This document shows positions 16,561-26,585 of a stretch of DNA of 64,000 bases, in pieces. Location of the stretch: contig PLXC01000018.1 in NCBI GenBank assembly GCA_003151275.1, positions 1-64,000 of the forward strand, given 5' to 3'. The notes beneath the pieces are model-generated. The model was not told the DNA's origin. It saw only the letters and a list, made by a program, of their open reading frames with translations, and did not search any database. The translations under genes were made by a program, and so were the position numbers. Numbering within the stretch: position 1 is the first letter of the stretch; every line of letters begins with the position of its first letter. The stretch is from Candidatus Melainabacteria bacterium (GTDB lineage Bacteria > Cyanobacteriota > Vampirovibrionia > Obscuribacterales > Obscuribacteraceae).

Positions 16561-18963
16561 CTACCGCTTGACAGGACCGGAGGCAGAGCGGCGAGCGGCC
16601 TGGCGATTAAGACCGCGCGGCTTCGTACCGGTAGTTGGTTTGGTTTTCTCTTTGAAGGCGACGGCGAAGACTTCGTCCAAATGCGCTACGGGCAGCAGTT
16701 GAAGCTGTTTCTTGACATACTCCGGAATCTCTTGTAAGTCCTTCTCATTTGATTTCGGCAAGAGAACAGTTTTGACGCCGGCACGCACAGCAGCGAGCAC
16801 CTTCTCTTTCAAGCCACCGATTGCGAGAATGCGACCACGCAGGGTGATCTCTCCTGTCATGGCAAGATTGGCTCGCACGGGACGTTTGGTCACTGCGGAA
16901 ATCAAGGCTACAGCAAGAGCGACTCCGGCTGAAGGTCCATCTTTAGGAATAGCACCTTCAGGAATGTGCACGTGAATATCCAACTTCTCACCGAAGTCAG
17001 GATCAATACCAAGTTCTTCGGCGTGCATGCGGATATAGCTGAAAGCGGCTTGAGCAGACTCTTTCATCACGTCGCCCAATTGACCGGTCAACTGCAATTT
17101 GCCTTTACCGGGCATGGTGTTCACTTCAACAGACAAGGTTTCGCCGCCCGTCTCGGTCCATGCTAAGCCTGTAACAATGCCGATTTGTGGACCGCGCGTT
17201 TCATTTTCCCGAACTATTTTGGCTGGTCCCAAATATTTGTTCACCAGATTTGGTGCCAACTTGATTACGCTCTTAGGATCTTTGACAACTTGAGCGGCAA
17301 CTTTTCGACAAATAGTGGCAAGGTTGCGCTCTAGTTGTCGAACACCAGCCTCGCGTGTGTACTCCTGAATAACTTTTCGCACAGCAGGCGATGGCATCTT
17401 CAAAACTCGCAGGCTTAAACCATGCTTCTCGAGTAATTTGGGAATGATGTGTTGATCAGCAATGGATAGTTTTTCTTCCTCCGTATAACCAGAAATTGGA
17501 ATAATCTCCAGACGGTCATAAAGCGGGCGGGGCACATAATCCAAAGCATTGGCTGTAGCGACGAAAACCACTTCTCTCAAGCTGAAAGGAGCGTCCAAAT
17601 AATGGTCTGTAAATGAATCATTCTGATCCGGGTCAAGAACTTCGAGCATGGCTGCAGTTGGGTCGCCCATGTAACTGCGAGTCATTTTTTCGATTTCATC
17701 CAGAAGAATGACTGGATTCTTAGTGCCAGATTGTTTAACGGCTTGAATGATTCGCCCTGGCATGGCACCGATATAGGTTCTGCGGTGTCCGCGAATTTCA
17801 GCCTCGTCATTGACGCCACCAAGACTGATGCGGGCAAATTTTCTGTTCATCGCTTTTGCAATTGATTTCACAAGACTTGTTTTGCCGACGCCAGGTGGTC
17901 CAACAAGGCACAAAATTGTTCCTTGTGGATGCTTCGAGAGCTTGCGTACGGCAAGGTACTCTAGGATTCTTTCCTTGACTTTGTCTAAGCCGTAGTGGTC
18001 TTCAGTGAGAACCGCTTCCGCTTCGTCGAGATCGATCACCTCGCGAGATTTTTTTGCCCATGGCATTGAAACTAGCACATCGAGATATGTCCTAATTACG
18101 CCAGCCTCGGCACTTTGAGGCATCATTTTTTCCAGGCGCGAAAGTTCTTTCTCTGCTTTTTCTAGCGGCACACCGGTCATTTTAGCTTTGGCAATTTTTT
18201 GCTTGTACTCGGCGATCTCACCAGTCTGCTCACCGTCTGCATTGAGCTCGTCTTGAATGATGCGCATTTTTTCGCGCAGATAGTATTCGCGTTGAGTTTT
18301 TTCAAGATTGAAACGAACGCGATCGTGAATTTGTTGTTCTAAATCTGCCAATTCAAGCTCGCGGGAAAGCAGCAAGCTTACATATTCGAGCCGTTCGGTG
18401 CTGTCAAAAATCTCAAGGCATTTTTGTCGCTCAGCTACATCTAAACCAAGATACGTGGCAATGATGTCAGCAAGCCGGCCCGGTTGTCCAATGCCTGATA
18501 CAGCTAACAAACTCTCTGGATTTATTTTTTTTGTAGACTTGACGTACTGTTCAAATTTTTCCACCGAGACGCGAATCAATGTCTTCGTGCCCTGGTCGTC
18601 ACGCACGGTTTCTTCCTGCTCGCTTACGTTGGCAGTGAAGTGAGCCGACTCATCGAAGACTTTGTCCAAGCTGACTCTACTCGAGCCTTCAACTAACACC
18701 TTGACTGTGCCGTCGGGCAGTTTCAACATCTGCATGACTTCGGCTAAAGTGCCGATTTGATAAATTTCGTCTTGATTCGGCTCTTCGCACTCGGGGTCCT
18801 TTTGAGCGACTAGCACGACCAGGCGGTCATCGCGCAACAGAGCCTGTTCCAGCGCGGCGATGGACTTAGGACGACTAACGAACAGAGGCGTCACCATCTG
18901 CGGAAAGACGACGACGTCTCGCAGAGGAATAAGTGGAAATGTAGACGTACTCAAGTCAGCCAT
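16561..18963 (-). CDS. lon: ATP-dependent protease Lon
   Basis: The protein has 800 residues, the normal length for bacterial LonA. The N-terminal substrate-binding domain starts [20 protein letters not shown]. The AAA module has Walker [10 protein letters not shown] (about 354-361), Walker [11 protein letters not shown] and the conserved [15 protein letters not shown]. The protease domain has the catalytic Ser in KDGPSAGV (about 678) and Lys in LKEKVLAA (about 721), the usual Ser-Lys dyad. It degrades misfolded and regulatory proteins in the cytosol. The C terminus has an extra basic tail ([17 protein letters not shown]). It is the last gene of the tig-clpP-clpX-lon order, 69 bp after clpX. 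Confidence 0.98.
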   Translation of the reverse strand: MADLSTSTFPLIPLRDVVVFPQMVTPLFVSRPKSIAALEQALLRDDRLVVLVAQKDPECEEPNQDEIYQIGTLAEVMQMLKLPDGTVKVLVEGSSRVSLDKVFDESAHFTANVSEQEETVRDDQGTKTLIRVSVEKFEQYVKSTKKINPESLLAVSGIGQPGRLADIIATYLGLDVAERQKCLEIFDSTERLEYVSLLLSRELELADLEQQIHDRVRFNLEKTQREYYLREKMRIIQDELNADGEQTGEIAEYKQKIAKAKMTGVPLEKAEKELSRLEKMMPQSAEAGVIRTYLDVLVSMPWAKKSREVIDLDEAEAVLTEDHYGLDKVKERILEYLAVRKLSKHPQGTILCLVGPPGVGKTSLVKSIAKAMNRKFARISLGGVNDEAEIRGHRRTYIGAMPGRIIQAVKQSGTKNPVILLDEIEKMTRSYMGDPTAAMLEVLDPDQNDSFTDHYLDAPFSLREVVFVATANALDYVPRPLYDRLEIIPISGYTEEEKLSIADQHIIPKLLEKHGLSLRVLKMPSPAVRKVIQEYTREAGVRQLERNLATICRKVAAQVVKDPKSVIKLAPNLVNKYLGPAKIVRENETRGPQIGIVTGLAWTETGGETLSVEVNTMPGKGKLQLTGQLGDVMKESAQAAFSYIRMHAEELGIDPDFGEKLDIHVHIPEGAIPKDGPSAGVALAVALISAVTKRPVRANLAMTGEITLRGRILAIGGLKEKVLAAVRAGVKTVLLPKSNEKDLQEIPEYVKKQLQLLPVAHLDEVFAVAFKEKTKPTTGTKPRGLNRQAARRSASGPVKR

Positions 18964-19032
18964 TGGGTCGTGACCAGTAGTAGGGGCGCAACTTGCAAGA
19001 GCTTATAGTTTAGCCTGAATTACCGGCCGTTT

Positions 19033-20328
19033 TCAGGCTATTTCGCCCTTCAGTTTTGCTTTTGGCAACTGAAGGAGCTCAGCCGTTGAACGTTTTTCAA
19101 CTAGTTCTTTGGTTATATGACAGACCTTAATGTCGTTTCGTGATGGCACTTCATACATGATGTCCAACATGATTTCTTCGACGATGGATCTTAGGGCACG
19201 GGCACCGGTTTTGCGCTTCAAAGCCTCTTCGGCGATACCGGCTATTGCTTCTTGATCGAATCGCAACTCGACGCCATCAAGGGCCAACAACTGCTGATAT
19301 TGCTTGATAATGGCGTTCTTAGGTTCAACTAAGATGCGGACAAGCGCTTCTACATCAAGTGATTCGAGAACGGCAACAACCGGCATTCTGCCGACAAATT
19401 CTGGAATCAAACCGAACTTGAGCAAATCATCAGGCGCAGTGTCTTTCAAAATTTTGCTTGTTTTCTGTTCGCGCTCCCACGAAGTCAACGGAGTGTCTGC
19501 GCCGAATCCAATGTTTCGATTCGATGAAACTCGCTGTTCAACAATCTTGTCGAGTCCGACGAATGCACCACCGCAAATAAACAAAATGTTGGCGGTGTTG
19601 ATTTGAATAAACTCTTGATGTGGATGTTTGCGACCACCTTGAGGTGGCACGTTGGCAAGCGTTCCTTCAATCATCTTCAGCAAGGCTTGTTGCACACCTT
19701 CGCCACTGACATCACGGGTGATACTAGTGTTTTCTGATTTGCGTGAGATTTTGTCGATTTCATCGATGTAAATAATGCCGCGCTCGGCCTTCTTGACGTC
19801 ATAATCAGCTGCTTGATAAAGACGCAGTAAGATATTTTCAACGTCTTCGCCGACATATCCTGCCTCAGTCAAAGTCGTAGCATCAGCAACCGCAAAAGGA
19901 ACGTCCAACAGCTTAGCCAGCGTTTGTGCTAGCAGAGTTTTGCCGCAACCGGTTGGTCCGATCAGGAGAATATTTGATTTTTGAATTTCAACTTGATCGG
20001 AAAGTTCGCTGTTATGACTAATCCGTTTATAGTGGTTATAAACCGCGACTGAGAGAATCTTCTTGGCCATCGTTTGACCGATGATATGTTGATCAAGAAA
20101 CGACTTAATTTCTTGCGGCTTGGGAATGTCTACGAGTTGCGGCAGAGACGCTTCAGTTGGGCTAGCAGCCGGGCTGCCCTCGAACAGTTCTTCATCAAGA
20201 ATCTCGTTGCATAGATCCACGCACTCGTCGCAGATGTAAACGCCGGGTCCGGCAATCAGTTTCTTTACTTGATCCTGACTCTTTCCGCAAAAAGAGCATT
20301 TAAGTCGATTATCTGATTGCTTTGGCAT
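19033..20328 (-). CDS. clpX: ATP-dependent Clp protease ATPase subunit ClpX
   Basis: The protein has 431 residues. The N-terminal zinc-binding domain has four Cys (about 11, 14, 33 and 36: CSFCGK and CDECVDLC). The AAA domain has Walker A GPTGCGKT (about 124-131), Walker [10 protein letters not shown], the pore loop GYVGEDVE and the [19 protein letters not shown] sensor region. ClpX unfolds tagged proteins and feeds them to ClpP, whose gene lies 89 bp upstream. A hairpin (GCCTGAA/TTCAGGC) spans the stop codon. All expected residues are present. Confidence 0.98.
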   Translation of the reverse strand: MPKQSDNRLKCSFCGKSQDQVKKLIAGPGVYICDECVDLCNEILDEELFEGSPAASPTEASLPQLVDIPKPQEIKSFLDQHIIGQTMAKKILSVAVYNHYKRISHNSELSDQVEIQKSNILLIGPTGCGKTLLAQTLAKLLDVPFAVADATTLTEAGYVGEDVENILLRLYQAADYDVKKAERGIIYIDEIDKISRKSENTSITRDVSGEGVQQALLKMIEGTLANVPPQGGRKHPHQEFIQINTANILFICGGAFVGLDKIVEQRVSSNRNIGFGADTPLTSWEREQKTSKILKDTAPDDLLKFGLIPEFVGRMPVVAVLESLDVEALVRILVEPKNAIIKQYQQLLALDGVELRFDQEAIAGIAEEALKRKTGARALRSIVEEIMLDIMYEVPSRNDIKVCHITKELVEKRSTAELLQLPKAKLKGEIA

Positions 20329-20390
20329 GTTGTTTCCCTATCTCTATGGAATCATTCTGACAGAAGATTGTCAGATGCACGAATTCAATT

Positions 20391-20416
20391 GTCGGAGGAT
20401 AGTCTTGCACACTAGT
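20391..20416. repeat. Short member of the CGAGGATAG repeat family between clpP and clpX
   Basis: CGGAGGATAGTCT is followed by a GCAC-ACTA-GTGC hairpin. Core and layout match the larger structured elements at 35651, 42863 and 48373, but the arms are shorter and the hairpin sequence differs. It lies in the gap between clpX and clpP. Confidence 0.4.
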
Positions 20417-20417
20417 G

Positions 20418-21095
20418 CTAGACGGCAGCCACATTAGGCGCTGCGTCCAATCTAAGGATTACCTCGTCGACGAGACCATATTCCTTGGCTTCCTCGGCAG
20501 TCATTATATTGTCGCGATCAGTGTCCTTCTCGATTTGCTTGACGGATTGACCCGAATGAAGTGCCATCAATTCGTTAAGTTGTCTCTTAATTCGTAAGAT
20601 TTCTCGAGCCTGAATTTCGATATCGGTAGCCTGACCCTGTGCTCCGCCCAAAGGTTGGTGGATTAGAATTCGTGAATGAGGAAGCGCCAAGCGCTTGCCT
20701 TTCTTTCCTGCTGCGAGCAGAAAGGCTCCCATGCTGGCAGCTTGACCAAGACAGATCGTCGAGACATCCGAGCGGATATGTTGGATCGTGTCGTAGATAG
20801 CGAACCCAGCCGTGACGGAGCCGCCCGGCGAATTAATGTAGAGGCGAATATCTTTCTCGGGGTCTTCGCCTTCCAATAGCAACAGTTGAGCGACGATCAA
20901 ATTTGCGATCGTATCGTCAACTGGAGTTCCTAAAAATACGATTCTTTCTCTGAGCAATCTCGAGAATATGTCAAATGCCCTTTCGCCGCGTGCTGTCGTT
21001 TCAATAACCGTAGGCGGATAGTACATATTTGGAGACGCCATTGGCGTTATGCTCCAGATATCGAAAAGCTGACTTTTTGATGGTGGGTGTGACAT
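20418..21095 (-). CDS. clpP: ATP-dependent Clp protease proteolytic subunit ClpP
   Basis: The protein has 225 residues. The catalytic triad is visible as Ser121 in [11 protein letters not shown], His146 in [10 protein letters not shown] and Asp195 in [10 protein letters not shown], spaced exactly as in E. coli Clp[12 protein letters not shown] forms the oxyanion region. ClpP forms the tetradecameric proteolytic barrel served by ClpX. The first 23 residues precede the usual MYYPPTVIE start. The outer ATG has a strong AGGAAGGAAG site, so it is kept; an inner Met is possible. The gene sits between tig and clpX. Confidence 0.97.
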   Translation of the reverse strand: MSHPPSKSQLFDIWSITPMASPNMYYPPTVIETTARGERAFDIFSRLLRERIVFLGTPVDDTIANLIVAQLLLLEGEDPEKDIRLYINSPGGSVTAGFAIYDTIQHIRSDVSTICLGQAASMGAFLLAAGKKGKRLALPHSRILIHQPLGGAQGQATDIEIQAREILRIKRQLNELMALHSGQSVKQIEKDTDRDNIMTAEEAKEYGLVDEVILRLDAAPNVAAV

Positions 21096-21190
21096 TGTCT
21101 TCCTTCCTGCTTCTTACCTAATTAAACTTAGCACTAATTTTTCGCGATTTACGAGCATTTGCCGAAGTTGCTAACGAGCTGTCGCTTAGT

Positions 21191-21230
21191 TTATCCGAGG
21201 ATAGTCTATCGATGCGTGTCGATATTATCT
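21191..21230. repeat. Member of the CCGAGGATAG repeat family between tig and clpP
   Basis: TTATCCGAGGATAGTCTAT is followed by an ATCGA...TCGAT hairpin. The first half is almost identical to the elements at 35651 and 48373; the second half is different. A shorter match (TTATCCGAGGAT) occurs at 22861, upstream of tig, so three of the gaps around tig, clpP and clpX carry the motif. Confidence 0.5.
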
Positions 21231-21267
21231 TACTCAAATGCCTCAAACACAGATTAAATCAACGCGA

Positions 21268-22707
21268 TCAACTCTTTTGAGCTGATTTTTCAGATGCTTT
21301 TTTCTTACCTTTTTTAGCATCTCCGCCTTCTGTTTCCTCAGCGTGATCGTGGGACTCACCCTCTTTGTGTTCATGGTGCTCGTGACCGTCTTCATGTTTG
21401 TGTTCGGCGGTCTGTGCTTCTTCTGGTTCAGGTACATATTGAATGTTAGCTTTACCAACGAGAAACTGCACAACTTTGTTGGTCAGCACTTCTTCCATGA
21501 CTTGGCGTCGCAGTTCTTCGTTGCGGGCAACCTGTTCAGCAGCCAGATCATAACGCGCCACGATTTCAGCGAGATACGGTGCGATCTCGTCGTCGTCCAC
21601 ACTCATTTTCTCGGCCCGCACGACTGCACCTAAAACCAAGCTGGTGAGCACTCTTTGACGAGCCTCTTCCAATTTATTCTCGCGCACTTGTTCAAAATCT
21701 GGTGATTGTTCAAACTGGTCCCAGCTTTGATTATTCTGTTCTAGATACTTGCGCACTTGTTGCAAAAGCAAGTCACGCTCTCGTTCGACCATCGTTTGAG
21801 GAATGTCGACAGTAGCTGCATTGACGACGGCTTCCACAACTGCACGTTGAGCGCGCATCTCATTTTCCTGGCGTACTTCTTCGCCCAAGCGCTCCTGCAG
21901 CGCATCTTTAAGCGTCTGCAAAGATGGCTGACCAATTGAAACAGCCAGTTCGTCATTCAATTCAGGAATAACGCGTTCACGAAGCTCTGTTAGATCGACT
22001 TTGAAAACGGCATCTTTGTTGGCGAGTTCTTTGTTTCGATATTCTTCAGGGAATTTGACCTTCACTTCAAACTGTTGTCCAGGCTCTTTGCCGATCAGCT
22101 GATCGCAGAAGCCTTCGATGAAAGTGCCTTCTTTGACTTCAAGAACGAGTCCATCAGCCTTTCCGCCTTCAACCAACTGATCGTTGACAAAACATTCAAA
22201 ATCGAGAAGAACCGTATCGCCTTTAGCAACTGGTCTGCTCGTTGCTGCTTTCAAACTTGCTTTCGATTCAGCAATGCTTGCAAGAGCGCGTTCCATGGAG
22301 TCAACAGGCAAAGTTGCTTCCGGCACAGTGACTGAAACACCGGCGTACTGACCTAAGGAAACTTCTGGTCTGATTTCGAATTTGGCGTTCAATTTCAGCG
22401 GAGAACCCAATTCGAATTCGCATGAATCGATTTCCGGTTCGGTGATCACGTCCAAACTTTCATCCATGATGGCGCGGCTAAGGAGTTCGGGAACTAGCTT
22501 TTCGAGCGCTTCTCGTTTGATGTAATCAACACCAAGTGTTTTTTCGATGATGTTTCTGGGAGCTTTTCCTCGTCGAAAGCCAGGAATGTTTACCTGGTGA
22601 CTGAGACTGCGACAAGCCATTTCATAGGCTTTAAGCGCCTTCTCCGATTCCAATTCGAGACCCATACGGACGAGGTTTTTGCCTTCCCTGTCAAGGGTGA
22701 CCTTCAT
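21268..22707 (-). CDS. tig: Trigger factor, with histidine-rich tail
   Basis: The protein has 479 residues. The ribosome-binding domain carries the signature PGFRRGKAPRNIIEK. The central FKBP-type isomerase domain (about 160-245) begins GDTVLLDFECFV. The C-terminal helical chaperone arms follow. Trigger factor binds nascent chains at the ribosome exit. The last 50 residues are unusual: a His/Glu/Asp-rich stretch (KHEDGHEHHEHKEGESHDH) followed by Lys-rich KKGKKKASEK. Such tails bind Ni or Zn in other proteins. The ATG has an AGGGA site. It leads the tig-clpP-clpX-lon run. Confidence 0.97.
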   Translation of the reverse strand: MKVTLDREGKNLVRMGLELESEKALKAYEMACRSLSHQVNIPGFRRGKAPRNIIEKTLGVDYIKREALEKLVPELLSRAIMDESLDVITEPEIDSCEFELGSPLKLNAKFEIRPEVSLGQYAGVSVTVPEATLPVDSMERALASIAESKASLKAATSRPVAKGDTVLLDFECFVNDQLVEGGKADGLVLEVKEGTFIEGFCDQLIGKEPGQQFEVKVKFPEEYRNKELANKDAVFKVDLTELRERVIPELNDELAVSIGQPSLQTLKDALQERLGEEVRQENEMRAQRAVVEAVVNAATVDIPQTMVERERDLLLQQVRKYLEQNNQSWDQFEQSPDFEQVRENKLEEARQRVLTSLVLGAVVRAEKMSVDDDEIAPYLAEIVARYDLAAEQVARNEELRRQVMEEVLTNKVVQFLVGKANIQYVPEPEEAQTAEHKHEDGHEHHEHKEGESHDHAEETEGGDAKKGKKKASEKSAQKS

Positions 22708-22916
22708 TTGATTTTTCCCTATTGAATTGCTGAAGACATGAGTTCAATGTCGACTAATGTCGCTGTTAAGACCGCGAACAAGCCGCGATTTTATCACGCC
22801 TGGAGGTTTAGACGGTGTCTTGAGCAGGCTTCACCCTCGCTTATTTACTTTTTTAGATGATTATCCGAGGATCGTCGATGCGAGTATGGACTCAGCGGCT
22901 AGCGGCTCACACTGAG

Positions 22917-23528
22917 CTAATTTGGCTGCCCGACCTGCGACGGTGCACGAGGCTCTTCAATGCTGGAATGCGAGACTACCAGGGCAATAACGAGGGCAAA
23001 GTTGATCGTCATGAAAATGCCGAGAAAACTAGCACCCATCAAAAGCTGCCAGGTAAGCAAGGCCTGGCGGGGGCTGAGAGTGTTCAAAATGCCAAATCTG
23101 TTGGCAACATAGAACACCAACATGACGCCGACAAGCGCGTCGCAAACCAAAACGAGCGGAACGCGATGTGGTGCCAATTGAGGCACCACGAGTGACACAA
23201 CTGTAAGAATGGCACTAATAAGCAAAAATATACTAGTCGCCCGGTCGCTGTCCCTAACACGCACATCATCATCTTTGGAAAGACTGTTGACGTATCTCAA
23301 CGCCGCTAAACTGCTATACCAGCGCGATCGGCGCTGCACAATGCCGCCGGTGGGGTTGGAGTATTGCGGGTTGCCCGGACCAACTGTATCTGCTTTGTCG
23401 AGAGGATTGGCGGCCTTTTCTGTCGCTTTTTCTGCCTTTTCAGCAGTCGCTTCGCCAACAACAAGCTCTGGATTTTCAGTCGATTCTTTGTCTTTAGCAG
23501 GCTTCGCTTTCTTGTCAGCCTCGGTCAT
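22917..23528 (-). CDS. Small membrane protein with charged N-terminal region
   Basis: The protein has 203 residues and belongs to no family I recognise. Residues 1-60 are rich in Lys, Glu, Ala and Asp and are probably disordered and cytosolic. Three membrane helices follow: about 98-118 (IFLLISAILTVVSLVVPQL), 124-146 and 160-190. The C-terminal tail is short. It lies between tig and tRNA-Gly on the same strand, with its own ATG at 23528. Its role is unknown. Confidence 0.7.
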   Translation of the reverse strand: MTEADKKAKPAKDKESTENPELVVGEATAEKAEKATEKAANPLDKADTVGPGNPQYSNPTGGIVQRRSRWYSSLAALRYVNSLSKDDDVRVRDSDRATSIFLLISAILTVVSLVVPQLAPHRVPLVLVCDALVGVMLVFYVANRFGILNTLSPRQALLTWQLLMGASFLGIFMTINFALVIALVVSHSSIEEPRAPSQVGQPN

Positions 23529-23645
23529 CGATAATTGGCCTCACCACAGAGTTGTCGACAGGAAGACGGAGCAAATCATCTCTCCAGCCCTAAATATAGC
23601 AGGGCTGCCTGATAGGCGGGCGCAGGACATTGCGTTAATTAAAAA

Positions 23646-23720
23646 TGGAGCGGGCCACGAGGCTCGAACTCGCGACCTATTCCTTGGCAAGGAATCGCTC
23701 TACCACTGAGCTAGGCCCGC
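23646..23720 (-). tRNA. tRNA-Gly (GCC)
   Basis: The minus strand reads GCGGGCC (acceptor), the D arm GCTCAGTGGTAGAGC, an anticodon arm ATTCC-TTGCCAA-GGAAT with anticodon GCC, a T arm with GTTCGAG, and GGCCCGC closing the 7-bp acceptor stem. Discriminator U73 and an encoded CCA follow (23646-23648). All arms pair. It decodes GGC and GGU. Confidence 0.97.
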
Positions 23721-23740
23721 ATACACACTATTGTTTTTAG

Positions 23741-23783
23741 CGCTCTCCTAATAAGGAGACATTCTACCACTGAATTACTCTGC
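23741..23783 (-). pseudogene. tRNA 5'-half-like sequence in the tRNA-Gly leader
   Basis: Read on the minus strand from 23783: GCAGAGTAATTCAGTGGTAGA, then an anticodon-like stem TCTCC...GGAGA. The D-arm core TCAGTGGTAGA is identical to that of tRNA-Gly just downstream. The anticodon loop is a base short (TTATTA), and the variable region, T arm and 3' acceptor strand are missing. It looks like the remnant of a tRNA lost by deletion, or a tRNA-like leader structure. Confidence 0.6.
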
Positions 23784-23800
23784 ATTCGCGATAGAGTCTC

Positions 23801-23828
23801 ATTATACAGGGAGATCGAATGATCTCAA
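23801..23828 (-). promoter_or_regulatory. Promoter for the tRNA-Gly transcript
   Basis: On the minus strand TTGAGA (-35, 23823-23828) and a perfect TATAAT (-10, 23801-23806) are 16 bp apart. Transcription would start about 10 bp before the tRNA-like half. A GAGATC-GAAT-GATCTC dyad (23811-23826) overlaps the spacer and -35. Confidence 0.65.
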
Positions 23829-23853
23829 CTTTTTCTACATTGTCAGTAAAGAT

Positions 23854-24843
23854 CTAGCGCGAAGTGGTCGCGGGCTGTGTCGGTGCTGGACGGCCCGACA
23901 AGCGCTTCTCGACATCAGCGAGGATGCGTACGACTTGATAGGCATTATTGGCGTCAGTTCTCGGTCTCTCACCAGTAGTTAAACATTGCAAAAAGTGTTC
24001 ACACTCCAGAAGCAAGGGCTCTGACGATGAATAATAAGGAAACTCCTCAATCATTCGTCCTTCGCGTGTTTGGCTGTGCAACGTCAACTTATTTAAGGGT
24101 TGAGTATCATTGAGCACAGCCGTTTTCAAACTTCCATTTACGGTCAAGCGCACGAGTTTTTTCGGATCAATCCAACTGTTGCGAATTTGGCCGGGAATAA
24201 CTTTGCCGGGAATTGGAAAATTCAAATCCAAATATGCGACGTCGACCAAGCCGTCTCCAAGCGTGTCCCAGCCGCCGACCCGACTGACGTCAGGCGCTTC
24301 GCAATCAAGCAAGTAGCACATCATCGATATATCGTGCGGGGCGAGATCCCAAAGCACACTCCAATGCTTACGATTGAAGTTGTAGTTCATTCTGTCTGAC
24401 TTGATGAAACGCAGATCGCCCAATTCCCCTGAAGCAATCAGCTCTTTAAGGCAATTTACGGCAGGATGGTAGAGCAATAAGTGACCAACCATGAGGACCA
24501 GATTCTCTCTGGTGGCAATTTCATCTAGCTCCTCAGCCTGCTTAACGTCCCTGGCAAGTGGCTTTTCAACATATACATGCTTGCCGGCCATCAAAGATTT
24601 TTTAGCCAGCGCAAAGTGGGTGTCGCTTGGTGTGGCGATCACGACGGCACTCACATCTGGTTGCTGCAGCACACTCTCGAAGCTGTCAGTAACCTTGATG
24701 CCCCGGTTTTCTTCAGTGGTTTTCTGGCGAGCAGCCGGACTGGCGTCGCAGGCGATGGCTAGTGCTCCCAAGTGCGCGAAGTTGCGAACCAGGTTTTGTC
24801 CCCAAGCTCCACAACCAACAACGGCAACCTTTGGTGGCTCCAA
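23854..24843 (-). CDS. Gfo/Idh/MocA-family NAD(P)-dependent oxidoreductase
   Basis: The protein has 329 residues. The Rossmann motif VAVVGCGAWGQNLVRNF lies at the N terminus. VVIATPSDTHFA and the conserved EKP (HVYVEKPLA), whose Lys contacts cofactor and substrate, follow. WDLAPHDISMM carries the His of the active site. Members act on sugars, nucleotide sugars or inositols; the WDLAPHD form is common in enzymes making amino-sugar nucleotides for surface polysaccharides. The start is TTG after GGGGAT, 9 bp past the HU stop, so the two are probably co-transcribed. The substrate is not determined. Confidence 0.88.
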   Translation of the reverse strand: MEPPKVAVVGCGAWGQNLVRNFAHLGALAIACDASPAARQKTTEENRGIKVTDSFESVLQQPDVSAVVIATPSDTHFALAKKSLMAGKHVYVEKPLARDVKQAEELDEIATRENLVLMVGHLLLYHPAVNCLKELIASGELGDLRFIKSDRMNYNFNRKHWSVLWDLAPHDISMMCYLLDCEAPDVSRVGGWDTLGDGLVDVAYLDLNFPIPGKVIPGQIRNSWIDPKKLVRLTVNGSLKTAVLNDTQPLNKLTLHSQTREGRMIEEFPYYSSSEPLLLECEHFLQCLTTGERPRTDANNAYQVVRILADVEKRLSGRPAPTQPATTSR

Positions 24844-24852
24844 CCCGATCCC

Positions 24853-25134
24853 CTATTTTTTCTTGTTAACCGCTTCGCTGAATTCTTTGCCAACTCGGAA
24901 TCCAGGGACACGCTTAGCTGGAATATGTAACGGTTCATTGGTCTTCGGATTACGTCCAGTGCGGGCTTTGCGCTGGCGTGCTTCGAAGGTGCCGAATCCA
25001 ACGAGGGTAACTTTCTCGCCCGTGGATACGTGCTTAATGATCGTTTCCATCATTTTATTGATGACCTGCTCGGCGTCTTTTTTAGTTGTGCCGGCTTCTT
25101 TCGCGACTACGTCAACCAGTTCAGCTTTATTCAA
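24853..25134 (-). CDS. HU-family DNA-binding protein
   Basis: The protein has 93 residues from the TTG at 25134. It has the HU/IHF fold: NKAELVDVVAKEAG, VTLVGFGTFEARQRKAR, then the DNA-bending arm GRNPKTNEPLHIPAKRVPGFRVGKEF. It binds and compacts the nucleoid as a dimer. An earlier TTG at 25152 gives a 99-residue form, but a GAGGAG ribosome-binding site lies inside those first codons, so the later start fits better. HU, not IHF, is favoured by the single gene and arm sequence. Confidence 0.95.
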   Translation of the reverse strand: MNKAELVDVVAKEAGTTKKDAEQVINKMMETIIKHVSTGEKVTLVGFGTFEARQRKARTGRNPKTNEPLHIPAKRVPGFRVGKEFSEAVNKKK

Positions 25135-25406
25135 GACTTTTCCACTCCTCAATCACAAAGACGAATTTGACCGTGATTCCATGAGACGCCTGAACAGAAC
25201 TCCCTAGTTGCATCGCTTACGACTTGAGGACAACAAATTAGCCCTTTGACAAGCCGGACCAAATCTGGTCATCGGTGCCACCAAAAATCGGAAAGCGTTG
25301 TCCCGCTTGTGTCAAAGCCACATAGTGCTTACAACTTGAAGCAATGCTAGCATAAAGTTGCGGTCTCACAAGCTCTTGATGCCGCTAGTGTTTAGAGAAA
25401 TTACTA

Positions 25407-26585
25407 ATGCTTGTGTCGCGCCAATCAACCGTTTCATCCATTCGCAGAGATGCCTGGGTTGAAGTTGATTTGTCTAACATTGAATACAACGTGCGCGCGA
25501 TCCGCTCCTGGCTAGGCGATTCACCAGCGCAGCTGATGGCGGTTGTGAAGAGCGATGGCTACGGTCACGGAGCAAAGGAAGTGGCGTTGACAGCAGTCCA
25601 CGCCGGGGCGGAGTGGCTGGGCGTGGCTACAGTTGATGAGGGTATCGAATTGCGCACGGTCGACACGCAGACCCCCATCCTTTTATTGGGTCCGGTACCT
25701 TACCAAGCGATCAAAAGCGCAATCGAAAGCGGTCTTGATTTAACCGTAACCAGCAAATCGGATTTGGAAGAAGTAGCCGCAGTCGCCAGTCAGATAAATA
25801 GGAATGGCCGTGTGCATCTCAAGGTCGACACTGGTATGCATCGACTGGGCACGTCACCTTCAGGTCTAATTGATCTGGTCGACGAGTTGCAGGCAAGCGG
25901 GGACTTAGAACTGGTCAGCATTTTTAGCCATCTTGCCAAAGCCGATCAAGAAGAATTTTCAAAACAACAAGACGATTGTTTTCGAGCGGCACTGCTAAAT
26001 GTGTCAAAACGCTATCCTAAATTGTTGCTTGAGGCAGGTGGCAGCGTCTTTACGCATCTGGCTTCCGGTGATGGTGCTCATTTCCATCCATTCACGCACC
26101 ATGACATGGTGCGTGTCGGCCTCAATTTGTACGGTTTAAATTCGCGCACCACATCTGATGTCGTCAAGCCGGCGATGTCCATACGCGGTCGCATTAATCA
26201 GTTGCGCGAAATTGATGCAGGAGAAGCAGTTGGCTACAACTTGACCTGGAGTGCATCATCTAAGGCACGCATAGCTTCGATTCCGATTGGCTACGCTGAC
26301 GGAGTCGATCGCGGCTTGTCCAACAGACTGACAGCGATATTGCATGGTCAAGAAATCAAGCAAGTCGGAATAATCAGCATGGATCAAATGTTGTTTGATG
26401 TCACTTCTGTGCCGGAAGCCAGGTTGGGTGATGTTCTTACTTTGATTGGAACGGATGGGCAAAAGTCAATCCAGTTAGCCGCCTGGGCAAACTTGCTCGA
26501 CACAATCACGTATGAGTTAGCATGTAGGATGCGATTGCGGCTGCCGCGAATTTACACGCCGCACAGTCCAGCGATGCCGAATTGA
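25407..26585 (+). CDS. alr: Alanine racemase
   Basis: The protein has 392 residues. PLP is held by the Lys in VVKSDGYGHGA (about 48). The second catalytic base is the Tyr of IPIGYADGVDRGL. HLKVDTGMHRLG and MVRVGLNLYG are family hallmarks. It interconverts L- and D-alanine for peptidoglycan synthesis. The ATG gives a slightly extended N terminus relative to AVWVEVDLSN-type starts. The stop codon overlaps the start of nadD by one base, so the two are coupled. Confidence 0.96.
   Translation: MLVSRQSTVSSIRRDAWVEVDLSNIEYNVRAIRSWLGDSPAQLMAVVKSDGYGHGAKEVALTAVHAGAEWLGVATVDEGIELRTVDTQTPILLLGPVPYQAIKSAIESGLDLTVTSKSDLEEVAAVASQINRNGRVHLKVDTGMHRLGTSPSGLIDLVDELQASGDLELVSIFSHLAKADQEEFSKQQDDCFRAALLNVSKRYPKLLLEAGGSVFTHLASGDGAHFHPFTHHDMVRVGLNLYGLNSRTTSDVVKPAMSIRGRINQLREIDAGEAVGYNLTWSASSKARIASIPIGYADGVDRGLSNRLTAILHGQEIKQVGIISMDQMLFDVTSVPEARLGDVLTLIGTDGQKSIQLAAWANLLDTITYELACRMRLRLPRIYTPHSPAMPN

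Noticed and set aside
21126..21140. TTAGCACT-like sequence upstream of clpP as a CIRCE half-site
   Set aside because: The matching GAGTGCTAA half is absent at the required distance.
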